Origin: Bacteroides salyersiae WAL 10018 = DSM 18765 = JCM 12988
Lineage (GTDB): Bacteria > Bacteroidota > Bacteroidia > Bacteroidales > Bacteroidaceae
Reading direction: 5' to 3'
NCBI RefSeq assembly: GCF_000381365.1
Contig: NZ_KB905466.1
Span: 1,819,207 to 1,883,206, forward strand
DNA: 64,000 nt
The position numbers and the translations under genes were made by a program. This document shows positions 7,623-17,235 of this stretch, piece by piece. How positions within the stretch are numbered: the stretch's first letter is position 1; every line of letters starts with the position of its first letter. The notes beneath the pieces are model-generated. The model had not been told where the DNA came from and did no database searches. It worked only from the letters and a program-made list of their open reading frames with translations.

Positions 7623-9164
7623 TTAGTTTTCTCCTCCAACGGTCAGTTTACTAACCAATGCCGAAGGCATTCCACAGGTTACGGGACAAGACTGTCCGTC
7701 TTTGCCACAAGTCCAGGTACCATTATCAATCTTATCATTATCAGCCACCATTGTGATGTCTGCCAATGCTTTCGGACCGTTACCGATAATGTTAATATCC
7801 TTAATAGGTTGTGTCAGCTTTCCGTTTTCAATCAGATATCCCGATTTTACAAAGAAAGTAAAGTCACCCGCACCGATTTGCACCTGTCCGTTTGTAAACT
7901 GATCGACGAAGATTCCCTGTTTCACAGAAGCAATAATATCCTCTTCTTTCATATTTCCCGGTTCCATATACGTAGCACGCATACGCGGAATAGGTACATT
8001 ACGGAATGTTTCCCGACGTCCGTTACCGGTAGGTGCAATGCCATAATGCCTGGCACTGATACGGTCGTGCATATAGCTTGTCAAAACCCCTTCCTTCACC
8101 AGATAGGTTTTCTGCCCGTCCACTCCCTCGTCATCGAAGTTTACAGAACCGCGATTAAACGGAATCGTACCGTCATCAATTACAGAGATGTGCTCATTGC
8201 ATACTTTCTTATTCAACTGATCAGAGAAAATAGAAACATTTTTACGATTAAAATCAGCTTCAAATGCATGCCCGATAGCCTCATGCAACAAAATACCGGA
8301 ACCGCCTGCCCCCATTACCACAGGCATCTCACCCCCTTTAGGTTTTATAGCCTTAAATAAAATGGCAGTATTATCCACCGCTTCACGTGCCAGTATTTCT
8401 ACCAGATCATCCGAAAGGAATTCAAAACCTTTGCGATAAGCACGGGCGGCATAACTATTTTCCATTCTACCATTCTCTTCCATAATACAAACAGCACCCA
8501 GTGTCACCATCGGACGATAATCATAATACATCACCCCTTCACTATTACAGAAAAGAATATGAGAGGTCGTATCACTTTGGTTCGCCATTACTTTGGACAC
8601 CCGTTTATCCAATGAGAATATCTTATCATTCAGTTTCTGCAAATAAGGCATCTTATCTTTCAAACTGACTTCTTCCCAAGAAGTAGTTACGGAATAATAA
8701 TTTTTCTTCAAAGTCTTTGCCTTCAAGCCTACCGGCCCCGCCTTTTTGTTTCCGGAAGCAATCCGGGCCGCCGTACGTGCGGCATTCAACATATCATCGA
8801 GCGTCACATTTTCCACATAAGCATATCCGCTCTGGTCACCGGCAAGAACACGAACTCCCATACCGAAATCGATATACGAATTACAGCTGTTCACCGCTCC
8901 ATCTTTCAATCCGATAACATTAGTAAAGGTATGTTCAAAGAAAAGATCGGCATAGTCTCCTCCCTTTTCAAGAGCGGCAGCCAATACCTTTCTCATATTT
9001 TCTTCACTCACTCCAAAATGGTTCATAGCCGATAAAAGAGCAGCTTTCTGATCGCCTCCCCCCATGGCTCCTTTTGCCGACGAAGGCATGGCAAGCACCG
9101 AACCGGCTGCCAGTGAGCCGAGTAATGCCATTCCTCCTGTTCTCAAGAAATTTCGTCTGTCCAT
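7623..9164 (-). CDS. TldD-type zinc metalloprotease with twin-arginine leader
   Basis: 513 residues. The zinc-binding HExxxH motif is intact as HEAIGH at residues 294-299. The C-terminal region has the usual GAGDFTFFVKSGYLIENGK and GNGPKALADITM segments. The N-terminus (MDRRNFLRTGGMALLGSLAAG) looks like a twin-arginine signal, with R-R-x-F-L followed by a hydrophobic stretch and an Ala-rich cleavage region. That would place the catalytic subunit outside the cytoplasm, unlike E. coli TldD. The gene sits 13 bp after cdaA and is followed by tldE, so a folP-cdaA-tldD-tldE transcript is likely. Confidence 0.9.
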   Translation of the reverse strand: MDRRNFLRTGGMALLGSLAAGSVLAMPSSAKGAMGGGDQKAALLSAMNHFGVSEENMRKVLAAALEKGGDYADLFFEHTFTNVIGLKDGAVNSCNSYIDFGMGVRVLAGDQSGYAYVENVTLDDMLNAARTAARIASGNKKAGPVGLKAKTLKKNYYSVTTSWEEVSLKDKMPYLQKLNDKIFSLDKRVSKVMANQSDTTSHILFCNSEGVMYYDYRPMVTLGAVCIMEENGRMENSYAARAYRKGFEFLSDDLVEILAREAVDNTAILFKAIKPKGGEMPVVMGAGGSGILLHEAIGHAFEADFNRKNVSIFSDQLNKKVCNEHISVIDDGTIPFNRGSVNFDDEGVDGQKTYLVKEGVLTSYMHDRISARHYGIAPTGNGRRETFRNVPIPRMRATYMEPGNMKEEDIIASVKQGIFVDQFTNGQVQIGAGDFTFFVKSGYLIENGKLTQPIKDINIIGNGPKALADITMVADNDKIDNGTWTCGKDGQSCPVTCGMPSALVSKLTVGGEN

Positions 9165-9177
9165 ATGTTTTTATTAA

Positions 9178-9978
9178 TCAAGATTTTTTAGTCAACAAGC
9201 TTTCCAATTCTTCGGCATTGAGGCGAAGATAAAATTGGCCGCGATAAGCCACAGAAATAGCGCCGGTTTCTTCAGACACAATAATGGCATGTGCATCCGA
9301 CTCCTGAGAAATTCCCATCGCAGCCCGATGGCGCAGTCCCAATTCCTTGGGAATATCCAAATTGTGCGAAACAGGCAATATACAACCTGCCGCTTTTATA
9401 CGCTTTTTACTGATTACCATTGCCCCATCATGCAACGGGCTGTTTTTAAAAAAGATATTCTCTATCAAGCGCTGGTTTACATTGGCATTTATCAATTCAC
9501 CAGTGCGGACAATATTATCCAAAGGCACATTATGTTCAATCACAATCAAAGCACCTACCTTCTGTTTTCCCATACTGATACATGCCATTACCACAGGCAT
9601 AATATCTTCATGTTCCAAAGATTCTTTCTTATTTCCGGTGAAGAAACGGGCCAGAGCGCTGACATGCTGATGTGAACCCAATGTAAACAAGAAACGCCGT
9701 ATTTCATCCTGAAACAATACAATCAAGGCCAACACACCCACATTCATCAATGTATTGAAAATAGAACCCAAAAGCTTCATTTCCAATACCTGAGTCACCA
9801 CCAGCCATATCAAAATAAAAACCAGAATACCAGTAAAAACTTTGATAGAACCGGAAGCCTTCATCAACTTATAGACGTAATACAGCAGGAAAGCAACCAA
9901 CAGAATATCAATGAAATCTTTTATACCGAATTCAAAAAACATCCCCGCAGCCATAGCTATTATTTGATATTCTCCCAT
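9178..9978 (-). CDS. cdaA: Diadenylate cyclase (c-di-AMP synthase), CdaA type
   Basis: 266 residues. Three N-terminal membrane helices (about 20-90) precede a DisA_N cyclase domain with both signature motifs, DGA at 184-186 and RHRAA at 216-220. The enzyme joins two ATP molecules into cyclic di-AMP at the inner face of the membrane; this messenger commonly controls potassium, osmotic and cell-wall balance. The start could also be the Met at residue 9 or 13, since the first residues are weakly conserved. It lies 8 bp downstream of folP and 13 bp upstream of tldD on the same strand, a compact operon. Confidence 0.93.
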   Translation of the reverse strand: MGEYQIIAMAAGMFFEFGIKDFIDILLVAFLLYYVYKLMKASGSIKVFTGILVFILIWLVVTQVLEMKLLGSIFNTLMNVGVLALIVLFQDEIRRFLFTLGSHQHVSALARFFTGNKKESLEHEDIMPVVMACISMGKQKVGALIVIEHNVPLDNIVRTGELINANVNQRLIENIFFKNSPLHDGAMVISKKRIKAAGCILPVSHNLDIPKELGLRHRAAMGISQESDAHAIIVSEETGAISVAYRGQFYLRLNAEELESLLTKKS

Positions 9979-9986
9979 AAACGCAT

Positions 9987-10841
9987 TCAGAATTTATAAC
10001 CGACTATTTTCTCTACCATCTTTACAGCCTCCACAGCTTCGCGCACATCATGCACCCGGATAATATCAGCCCCTTTCATCAAGGCTATCGTATCCAATAC
10101 GGTAGTCCCATTCAACGCTTCCTGAGGAGTACTTCCAAACAGACGATAGATCATTGACTTTCTGGATATCCCAACCAATAAAGGCAGTTCGAACACTTTA
10201 AACTCCTCGAGATGTGCCATCAGTTCATAATTATGCTCCAATGTTTTCCCAAATCCGAAACCGGGGTCAAGAACAATGTCTTTCACTCCCAAATCACGCA
10301 ATTGCTGTATTTTCTTTGCAAAATACATAAATATCTCTTTCAGAAGATTATCGTAATGTGGCTCCGTCTGCATGCTCTGTGGGGTGCCTTGCATATGCAT
10401 CATGATGTAGGGTACCCCCAGACGGGCTACGGTTTCAAACATTTCCGAATCCATTTCACCGGCAGCAATATCATTAATAATGGCAACGCCATACTCTTTC
10501 ACACACCACTCTGCCACATCAGCCCGGAAAGTATCTACCGAAATGATGGCATCCGGATGATTTCGTTTCAGAACCTCCAAGCCCATCCGTAAACGATGCA
10601 TTTCCTCTTTCGAAGAGATATTCTCCGCATTCGGCCGGGAAGAGTAAGCACCAATATCGATTATAGAAGCACCTTCGCTCAATATTTGTTGCGCACGCTG
10701 CGCAATATCCGCTTCAGTCTGCATCCGGCTGCCGGCATAAAAAGAGTCTGGAGTAACATTCAGAATTCCCATCACTTGAGGGACAGAGAGATCGAGCAAC
10801 TGCCCGTTAACATTCAAATATCTATGTACTAATGAGTTCAT
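9987..10841 (-). CDS. folP: Dihydropteroate synthase
   Basis: 284 residues from the ATG at 10841. The longer frame back to 10943 runs through the promoter and overlaps the divergent promoter region, so it was rejected. Motifs follow the TIM-barrel enzyme: MGILNVTPDSF near the start, DIGAYSSRP, IINDIAAGEMD, PYIMMHMQGTPQSM, DIVLDPGFGFGKT, LLVGISRKSM and IIRVHDVREAVEA at the end. The enzyme condenses p-aminobenzoate with dihydropterin pyrophosphate in folate synthesis and is the sulfonamide target. It is first in the folP-cdaA-tldD-tldE run. Confidence 0.95.
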   Translation of the reverse strand: MNSLVHRYLNVNGQLLDLSVPQVMGILNVTPDSFYAGSRMQTEADIAQRAQQILSEGASIIDIGAYSSRPNAENISSKEEMHRLRMGLEVLKRNHPDAIISVDTFRADVAEWCVKEYGVAIINDIAAGEMDSEMFETVARLGVPYIMMHMQGTPQSMQTEPHYDNLLKEIFMYFAKKIQQLRDLGVKDIVLDPGFGFGKTLEHNYELMAHLEEFKVFELPLLVGISRKSMIYRLFGSTPQEALNGTTVLDTIALMKGADIIRVHDVREAVEAVKMVEKIVGYKF

Positions 10842-10870
10842 TAATCTCTTTGTTTCTGTTAGATTTATTG

Positions 10871-10878
10871 CAAATGTA
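10871..10878 (-). promoter_or_regulatory. -7 box for the folP operon
   Basis: Minus-strand TACATTTG, 30 bp before the folP start. It confirms the shorter folP start, because the longer reading frame would span it. Confidence 0.5.
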
Positions 10879-10922
10879 GAGAAAAAAAGCAAGTTACCAT
10901 GCATCATTGCAAGAAATAAACG

Positions 10923-10930
10923 TATATTTG
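10923..10930 (+). promoter_or_regulatory. -7 box for the histidine kinase gene
   Basis: TATATTTG, 32 bp before the ATG at 10963, divergent from the folP -7 box 45 bp away. Confidence 0.5.
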
Positions 10931-10962
10931 CACACACCCCCAACTAAATAAAGACTATTGAG

Positions 10963-12978
10963 ATGAAAGATCTTCCATATATAACAATAGGCAGATTTTC
11001 TGTACTATTCATTATACTGCTGCTAAGTACTACCACAATCGCCCAGAACAGGGAAATGAAAGAGTACAACGTAGATAGTACACTTTATGTATACTACCAG
11101 CAATGTAAGGCAAATATCCAATCACCGATCGTTTTGCCCATGTCCGATACCTTGTTTACGATGGCCCAAACCAAATCCGACCCAAGGATGCAAGCCGTTG
11201 CACTCTCTACAAAGCTCGATTATTATTACTTCAAAGGACAGGAAGACAGTATTATTGCATGGGTAGAGCGCGTAAAAAAATTCGCACAAGAGACAGAGCA
11301 ATCCAAATATTATTATTTCGCCTGGGGAAAACGATTAATTCTATTTTATATCAAAAACGGAAAATTCAATACAGCTCTTTATGAAGCTCAAAATATGCTG
11401 AGAGAAGCACAGCAAGAAGATAATAAAGAAGGTATTGCCTATTGTTATGATTGTATCGGTGATATATACATTCTGAAAAGACTCAGACAGCAAGCAATCG
11501 ACGCCAAACTAAAGGCTATCGAAATAATAGAAACATACCATTTGAACGCCTATAATCTACATAGTAAATACATGTCGGTAGCTAAGTTGTACAATGACAT
11601 GCTACAACCGCAAAAAGCTAACGACATAATAAAAAAAGCGGAAAAGCTCGTACATAACAACAACCAGGCATTCGAACAAAAATTACAGTATGTAGCCTAC
11701 TATTTAAGGGTTAACCAATTGGAAAAAGCTCAAAAAGCCCTTGAAGAAGCGGAAGAACTCTTTAAGCATGACAAAACACTAATCAACAGGCAAAAGAATT
11801 TAATAATTTCCCGAGAAAGTTATTACAAACAAACCAAACAGTATCAAAAAGCACTGCAAGCTTTAGAAGAACAGGAAAAACTTGCGGCCGAGATGGGAGA
11901 AACACAACTGGGTCTGGAAGTTAAAATGAGAAAAGGGCAAACCTATTATTGGATGAGACAAAAGGATCTGGCAGCCGATTATCTGTATGACTATATCAAT
12001 CTGGCAGACTCAATAAATAATATAAACGAGCAGGCGGCCATTACTGAATTTTCTTCACTTCTAAATTTTGAAAAGATTAAAATCGAAAAAAAAGAACTGG
12101 AGCTAAAAGCGAAAGAAGCCGAATTAAAACACAACCGCAGCTTCATCCTACTATTGGTGAGTACTCTTTTCATCGTGTTTATTCTGTTCTATAGAGAATT
12201 CTACTTGAACAAAAAATTGAAACACTCCAAAAAGTTGCTTCTTATCAAAAACCAAGAGTTGACAGAATCAGAAAACAATCTGCGCAAAGCACGGGATAAG
12301 GCAGAAAAAGCCAGCAATATGAAAACCTCGTTCATCCGCAACATGACACATGAAATACGAACTCCGCTCAACTCTATCGTAGGGTTCTCCCAAGTTATTT
12401 CCAGCCAGTTCAAGAAGGACGATGAAACACATGAGTTTGCCAATCTGATAGAAAAAAACAGTGACAAACTATTAAAATTGATAGATGATGTATTAGAACT
12501 ATCAGATTTAGAATCGAGCGAAGACATGGAGCTTGAAAGCACCAATATTCATATTTGTTGTGAACAAGCTCTTTCCAAAATCCAACCTTATATATCAAAG
12601 GATGTCAGCCTTGAATTCCATCCGGGGAACAGCGAACTCTTTATCCATACGAATAAAGAAGCCGTATCCAAAATACTCTTCAATTTACTACATAACGCCG
12701 CCAAATTCACAGAGAAAGGAAAGATCACACTTGCGTACTCTTTATCGGAAGCAAAAGATCAGATTTCCATCAGCGTTACGGATACAGGCATAGGCATACC
12801 TGCCGATAAACAAGAAATAATATTCGAGCGCTTCACTAAAGTGAGCAATTTCTCACAAGGGTGCGGACTCGGACTCGCACTCAGCAAGCTATTAGCCCAA
12901 AAGTTAGGGGGAAATCTCGTAATAGACAAAACAAACAAAACAGGAAGCCGTTTCGTTTTAACTCTTCCCGTGCAATAA
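10963..12978 (+). CDS. TPR-containing sensor histidine kinase, orphan
   Basis: 671 residues. A signal peptide (to about 27) leads to a periplasmic all-helical region of TPR-like repeats (about 80-350), a coiled coil (365-390), one membrane helix (393-412) and a second cytoplasmic coiled coil. The kinase core follows: HisKA with the phospho-accepting His463 in MTHEIRTPLNS, the N box NLLHNAAKF (about 574-582), G1 DTGIGIP (607-613) and G2 GCGLGLALSK. There is no receiver domain, and no response regulator lies next to it, so its partner must be encoded elsewhere. Its own promoter and flanking metabolic genes give no hint of the signal. Confidence 0.9.
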   Translation: MKDLPYITIGRFSVLFIILLLSTTTIAQNREMKEYNVDSTLYVYYQQCKANIQSPIVLPMSDTLFTMAQTKSDPRMQAVALSTKLDYYYFKGQEDSIIAWVERVKKFAQETEQSKYYYFAWGKRLILFYIKNGKFNTALYEAQNMLREAQQEDNKEGIAYCYDCIGDIYILKRLRQQAIDAKLKAIEIIETYHLNAYNLHSKYMSVAKLYNDMLQPQKANDIIKKAEKLVHNNNQAFEQKLQYVAYYLRVNQLEKAQKALEEAEELFKHDKTLINRQKNLIISRESYYKQTKQYQKALQALEEQEKLAAEMGETQLGLEVKMRKGQTYYWMRQKDLAADYLYDYINLADSINNINEQAAITEFSSLLNFEKIKIEKKELELKAKEAELKHNRSFILLLVSTLFIVFILFYREFYLNKKLKHSKKLLLIKNQELTESENNLRKARDKAEKASNMKTSFIRNMTHEIRTPLNSIVGFSQVISSQFKKDDETHEFANLIEKNSDKLLKLIDDVLELSDLESSEDMELESTNIHICCEQALSKIQPYISKDVSLEFHPGNSELFIHTNKEAVSKILFNLLHNAAKFTEKGKITLAYSLSEAKDQISISVTDTGIGIPADKQEIIFERFTKVSNFSQGCGLGLALSKLLAQKLGGNLVIDKTNKTGSRFVLTLPVQ

Positions 12979-13108
12979 TATTATTTTCAAGTTTATCGAA
13001 TGACATTAAATATAAAATTCCTGGTGATATGGATTATAATCCAACGATAAAAAGCCCGATCTGTTTTATTTCTTCATCAACTTCATATCATAATCAAAGT
13101 TTTTTGTG

Positions 13109-13116
13109 TAAGTTTG
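13109..13116 (+). promoter_or_regulatory. -7 box for murF
   Basis: TAAGTTTG, 24 bp before the murF ATG at 13141. Confidence 0.45.
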
Positions 13117-13140
13117 CCCGCGTCTTTCAATTATAAAAAC

Positions 13141-14439
13141 ATGGAAATTTCTACCCTTTATCAAATATTTCTAAACTGTGGTACAGTAACCACCGACAGT
13201 AGAAACTGTCCGAAAGGTTCTTTATTCATTGCGCTCAAAGGTGACTCATTTAATGGCAATGCTTTCGCTGCACAAGCCTTAAATGATGGCTGTGCATATG
13301 CAGTCATTGACGAAACAGGCCATAATCCAAAAGATGACGAACGTTATATTCTGGTGGACAACTGTTTGGAAACGTTACAACAGCTTGCTAATTATCACCG
13401 TCGCCAATTGGGCACACGCATCATAGGAATTACCGGAACGAATGGTAAAACAACCACCAAAGAATTAATATCCGCAGTATTGTCACAATCCTATCATGTA
13501 CTTTATACCTTGGGAAACCTGAATAACCACATCGGGGTTCCCACCACTTTGCTACGCTTAAAGGCAGAACACGATCTGGCGGTCATCGAAATGGGTGCCA
13601 ACCACCCGGGAGAAATTAAATTCTTATCTAATATTGCGGAACCGGATTACGGTATCATTACCAATGTAGGTAAAGCCCATCTGGAAGGATTCGGCTCATT
13701 TGAGGGGGTTATAAAAACGAAAGGAGAACTTTATGACTTCTTGCGTAAAAAAGAAAATTCCACTATCTTCATTCATCACGATAATCCCCATCTCATGAAT
13801 ATAGCTTCCGGGCTTAACAAGATTTTTTATGGAAGCGAAGAAAACCTCTATATTAATGGCCGTGTGACCGGAAACTCTCCTTATCTCACTTTTGAATGGA
13901 AAGCAGGAAAAGACGGTGAGAAACATGAAGTGCAAACACAGCTTATCGGAGAATACAACTTTCCCAATGCATTAGCCGCCATTACCATCGGGACATTCTT
14001 TGGAGTAGAAGCGGATAAAATCAATGAAGCACTTTCTAATTATACCCCTCAAAACAATCGTTCGCAACTTAAGAAGACAGCCGATAATACGCTGATTATC
14101 GATGCCTATAATGCAAATCCAACAAGCATGATGGCCGCATTGGAGAACTTCAACCGGATGAAAGTCAAACACAAAATGCTCATATTAGGAGACATGCGTG
14201 AGTTAGGTGCAGAAAGCGCAGCAGAACATCAAAAAATAGTAGATTTCATCAAAGAATGCGAATTTGAAAAAGTAATATTGGTCGGCAATCAGTTTACGGC
14301 AGCCCGCCATTCTTATCAAACATATGCCAATACCCAAGAACTTATACAAGCACTACAGAATAACACACCCAAAGACCATACTATCCTGATAAAAGGTTCC
14401 AATGGAATAAGACTGAGTTCAATAGTAGATTATCTGTAA
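13141..14439 (+). CDS. murF: UDP-MurNAc-tripeptide--D-alanyl-D-alanine ligase
   Basis: 432 residues from the ATG at 13141; the longer frame from 13114 would run through the -7 box. The Mur-ligase ATP loop is GTNGKTTT at 99-106. Other family parts are TLGNLNNHIGVP, VIEMGANHPGEI, the central-domain NVGKAHLEGFGS, and the C-terminal IDAYNANPTSM and LGDMRELG. The enzyme adds D-Ala-D-Ala to the muropeptide precursor in the cytoplasm, the last cytosolic step of stem-peptide assembly. Unlike most bacteria, the gene stands alone here, away from the mra cluster. Full length. Confidence 0.95.
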   Translation: MEISTLYQIFLNCGTVTTDSRNCPKGSLFIALKGDSFNGNAFAAQALNDGCAYAVIDETGHNPKDDERYILVDNCLETLQQLANYHRRQLGTRIIGITGTNGKTTTKELISAVLSQSYHVLYTLGNLNNHIGVPTTLLRLKAEHDLAVIEMGANHPGEIKFLSNIAEPDYGIITNVGKAHLEGFGSFEGVIKTKGELYDFLRKKENSTIFIHHDNPHLMNIASGLNKIFYGSEENLYINGRVTGNSPYLTFEWKAGKDGEKHEVQTQLIGEYNFPNALAAITIGTFFGVEADKINEALSNYTPQNNRSQLKKTADNTLIIDAYNANPTSMMAALENFNRMKVKHKMLILGDMRELGAESAAEHQKIVDFIKECEFEKVILVGNQFTAARHSYQTYANTQELIQALQNNTPKDHTILIKGSNGIRLSSIVDYL

Positions 14440-14461
14440 TCTACTATTGAATCTTTATCGA

Positions 14462-14851
14462 TTACCGCTTCAGTATACGGGGGCGCACTACATAATAAGC
14501 CACCAGACTTGCCAAGACCGCCCCTGTAGCATTCGCAGCAAAATCCAGCCAATCTCCACCACGGTAAGTGGTACAATACTCCTGCAATAGCTCTACACAT
14601 CCGCTAAACAGCACCGGACAGAAAAACGCCCCTATCCATGCATGCCACATCGGAGCCGGTACTTTTCTATGAGTACGTAAAAACTCGAGCCATAGCATAC
14701 CGGACATTCCAAAATACATACAAAGATGAACAATCTTATCAATGTTCGGTATCTTGCTCAGTTCAGTTGAAGGCGGTTTAAAAAACGATAAATAGATAAC
14801 CGTCAGAATAATTATTATAGAAACAGGATATTTCTTAATATAGTAAAGCAT
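14462..14851 (-). CDS. VanZ-like membrane protein
   Basis: 129 residues with four hydrophobic segments. The VanZ-family features are the first-loop KIPNIDKIVHLCMYFGMSGM and the helix-3 end CVELLQEYCTTYRGGDWLDFAANATGA. VanZ-like proteins are small inner-membrane proteins; VanZ itself gives low teicoplanin resistance by an unknown route. It is convergent with murF, 22 bp apart, and divergent from the NSS transporter. No resistance genes are nearby, so a general envelope role is more likely than antibiotic resistance. Confidence 0.8.
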   Translation of the reverse strand: MLYYIKKYPVSIIIILTVIYLSFFKPPSTELSKIPNIDKIVHLCMYFGMSGMLWLEFLRTHRKVPAPMWHAWIGAFFCPVLFSGCVELLQEYCTTYRGGDWLDFAANATGAVLASLVAYYVVRPRILKR

Positions 14852-14876
14852 ATCTAAATAAATTACAGATGAGTGG

Positions 14877-14884
14877 CAAATATA
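14877..14884 (-). promoter_or_regulatory. -7 box for the vanZ-like gene
   Basis: Minus-strand TATATTTG, 26 bp before the start at 14851, back-to-back with the + strand box at 14897-14904. Confidence 0.5.
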
Positions 14885-14896
14885 AGGAACATTTTC

Positions 14897-14904
14897 TATA
14901 TTTG
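14897..14904 (+). promoter_or_regulatory. -7 box for the NSS transporter gene
   Basis: TATATTTG, 48 bp before the ATG at 14953. Together with the minus-strand box it forms a compact divergent promoter. Confidence 0.5.
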
Positions 14905-14952
14905 CATGTTTTAGATAAAAAACATATCGAATTGTAAGATAAAAAAGCTTTT

Positions 14953-16320
14953 ATGACGAAAAATGACAGGGCGAATTTTGGTAGTAAGTTAGGTGTAATA
15001 CTTGCCTCTGCAGGCTCAGCCGTAGGATTAGGTAACATCTGGAGATTTCCATATGAAACCGGCAATCATGGCGGCGCCGCCTTTATCATTATTTATCTGG
15101 GATGTATCCTTTTATTGGGTATGCCTATCATGGTATCCGAATTCCTTATCGGCCGGCATTCACGTGCCAATACGGCAAGAGCTTATCAGAAGTTAGCTCC
15201 GGGCACTCATTGGCGTTGGGTGGGCCGGATGGGTGTACTGGCGGGATTTCTTATTCTCAGTTACTATTCGGTAGTAGCCGGCTGGACACTTGAATACATT
15301 ATCGAAGCGGTAACCAATCGTTTTGCAGGAAAAACGCCCGATGAGTTCATTTCTTCTTTCCAAGCTTTTTCAAGTAGCCCTTGGCGACCGATACTGTGGT
15401 TGACCCTATTTCTATTAGGAACTCATTTCATCATAGTGAAAGGCGTCGAGAAAGGAATTGAAAAATCATCTAAAATAATGATGCCCCTACTATTTATCAT
15501 TATTCTTATTCTGGTAGTATGTTCGGTTTCTTTGCCGGGTGCAAACAAAGGGATCGAGTTTCTGCTAAAACCGGATTTCAGCAAAGTAAACGGGAATGTA
15601 TTCCTAAGCGCCATGGGGCAAGCTTTCTTCTCCCTTAGTCTGGGCATGGGGTGTCTCTGTACTTATGCTTCCTATTTCAACAAAGAGACCAATCTGACAA
15701 AAACAGCTTTCAGTGTAGGAATCATCGATACGCTGGTGGCAATCCTGGCCGGCTTTATTATTTTCCCAGCAGCTTTTTCTGTAGGCATACAGCCTGATGC
15801 CGGGCCAAGTCTCATCTTTATTACTCTGCCCAATGTGTTCCAACAGGCATTTAGCGGCATCCCGATATTAGCATATATCTTTTCAGTGATGTTTTATGTA
15901 TTGCTCGCCGTAGCAGCACTTACATCGACCATTTCCATGCACGAGGTAGTTACCGCTTATTTGCATGAAGAGTTTAAATTCACGAGAAAACGTGCAGCAC
16001 AACTGGTTACAGGCGGATGTATTTTCTTAGGTATATTTTGCTCGCTCTCACTCGGAGTGACTAAAAACATCACCGTATTCGGATTGGGTATGTTCGACTT
16101 ATTCGACTTTGTCACTGCCAAAATCATGTTGCCTCTCGGCGGGTTATGCGTTTCCATATTCACCGGATGGTATCTCGACAAGAAAATCGTATGGAGCGAG
16201 ATAACCAATAACGGTTCGCTCAAAATACCGGTTTATAAACTTATCATTTTTATATTGAAATATATTGCACCTATAGCAATTTCCTGTATCTTTATCAACG
16301 AACTGGGATTGCTTAAATAA
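14953..16320 (+). CDS. Neurotransmitter:sodium symporter family transporter
   Basis: 455 residues with about 11-12 membrane helices. The NSS/LeuT hallmark in helix 1 is intact (ASAGSAVGLGNIWRFPYETG), followed by the NHGGAAFIIIYLGC segment. Helix 6 has MGQAFFSLSLGMGCLCTYASYF, close to the unwound substrate-binding region of bacterial members. These carriers use the sodium gradient to import amino acids or related amines; the actual substrate cannot be read from sequence. The next gene starts 1 bp after the stop, so the two are co-transcribed. Confidence 0.92.
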   Translation: MTKNDRANFGSKLGVILASAGSAVGLGNIWRFPYETGNHGGAAFIIIYLGCILLLGMPIMVSEFLIGRHSRANTARAYQKLAPGTHWRWVGRMGVLAGFLILSYYSVVAGWTLEYIIEAVTNRFAGKTPDEFISSFQAFSSSPWRPILWLTLFLLGTHFIIVKGVEKGIEKSSKIMMPLLFIIILILVVCSVSLPGANKGIEFLLKPDFSKVNGNVFLSAMGQAFFSLSLGMGCLCTYASYFNKETNLTKTAFSVGIIDTLVAILAGFIIFPAAFSVGIQPDAGPSLIFITLPNVFQQAFSGIPILAYIFSVMFYVLLAVAALTSTISMHEVVTAYLHEEFKFTRKRAAQLVTGGCIFLGIFCSLSLGVTKNITVFGLGMFDLFDFVTAKIMLPLGGLCVSIFTGWYLDKKIVWSEITNNGSLKIPVYKLIIFILKYIAPIAISCIFINELGLLK

Positions 16321-16321
16321 C

Positions 16322-17230
16322 ATGTGGAAAGATTTCTTTTATTTTTCTCGTACCGAACGGCAAGGTATTTTAATACTTACCATACTGATCACTTTAGTTT
16401 GTACCATCTCGTGGTTCATGCCGGCGAGGGACACCGAAATAAAAGACAATCCGGAATCCGAAAAAGAATATGAAACGTTCATTACATCCATAAAAAAACG
16501 GGAGCACTCCCCCAAAAGTGACAATGCTGATCACTTTTCCCAAAAGCATAAAATCGTATTGGCTTCTTTCGATCCCAACACTGCCGATTCCAGTACATTT
16601 CTAAGTCTCGGACTCCCTTCATGGATGGCCGGCAATATCCTCCGTTACCGGGCAAAAGGAGGGAATTTCCGTAAGCCGGAAGATCTTCGCAAAATATACG
16701 GACTGACAGAAAAACAGTATAAGACTCTTTTACCTTATATTTCTATATCTACAGCAGAAAAACATAGAGTCAAGGATACCATCCGGTTATTAACCCACAA
16801 AAAAGCACAGGATTCTCTGCAATATTACAAATACCCGACAGGAACCGTAATCGATTTAAATCAATCCGATACCATCGAATTTAAAAAGATACCCGGTATA
16901 GGCAGTGCTATCGCCCGTATGATCGTAGGATACAGAAAACAGTTGGGAGGCTTCTATAAAGTAGAACAGTTACAGGATATACATTTGCCCGTGGACAAGC
17001 TATGCACTTGGTTCTCTGTAGAGGAAGGAGGCACTCTCCGGATGAACCTCAACAAAACCGGGATAGAACGTCTGAAAGCCCACCCTTATATCAACTTTTA
17101 CCAGGCAAAAGCCATCGTCGAGTATCGCAGGAAGAAAGGAAAAATACAAAATCTGGATCAGCTGAAGCTCTATGAAGAATTCTCCGAAAAAGATCTGGAA
17201 CGAATATCGCCTTATGTCTGTTTTGAATAA
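16322..17230 (+). CDS. Membrane-anchored helix-hairpin-helix protein (ComEA-like repeats)
   Basis: 302 residues. One N-terminal membrane helix (about 15-35) is followed by a polar linker and three helix-hairpin-helix units. The units start at FDPNTADSSTFLSLGLP, IDLNQSDTIEFKKIPGIG (the best-conserved, with PGIGSAIARMI) and MNLNKTGIERLKAHPYI. Such repeats bind DNA without sequence preference in ComEA. A cell-surface or periplasmic DNA-binding role is plausible, but it has not been tied to uptake in this group. It follows the NSS transporter by 1 bp. Confidence 0.8.
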   Translation: MWKDFFYFSRTERQGILILTILITLVCTISWFMPARDTEIKDNPESEKEYETFITSIKKREHSPKSDNADHFSQKHKIVLASFDPNTADSSTFLSLGLPSWMAGNILRYRAKGGNFRKPEDLRKIYGLTEKQYKTLLPYISISTAEKHRVKDTIRLLTHKKAQDSLQYYKYPTGTVIDLNQSDTIEFKKIPGIGSAIARMIVGYRKQLGGFYKVEQLQDIHLPVDKLCTWFSVEEGGTLRMNLNKTGIERLKAHPYINFYQAKAIVEYRRKKGKIQNLDQLKLYEEFSEKDLERISPYVCFE

Positions 17231-17235
17231 AAAAA

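Noticed and set aside
7560..8360. Long plus-strand frame opposite tldD
   Set aside because: Shadow of a well-conserved metalloprotease gene on the other strand; its translation has no recognisable motifs.
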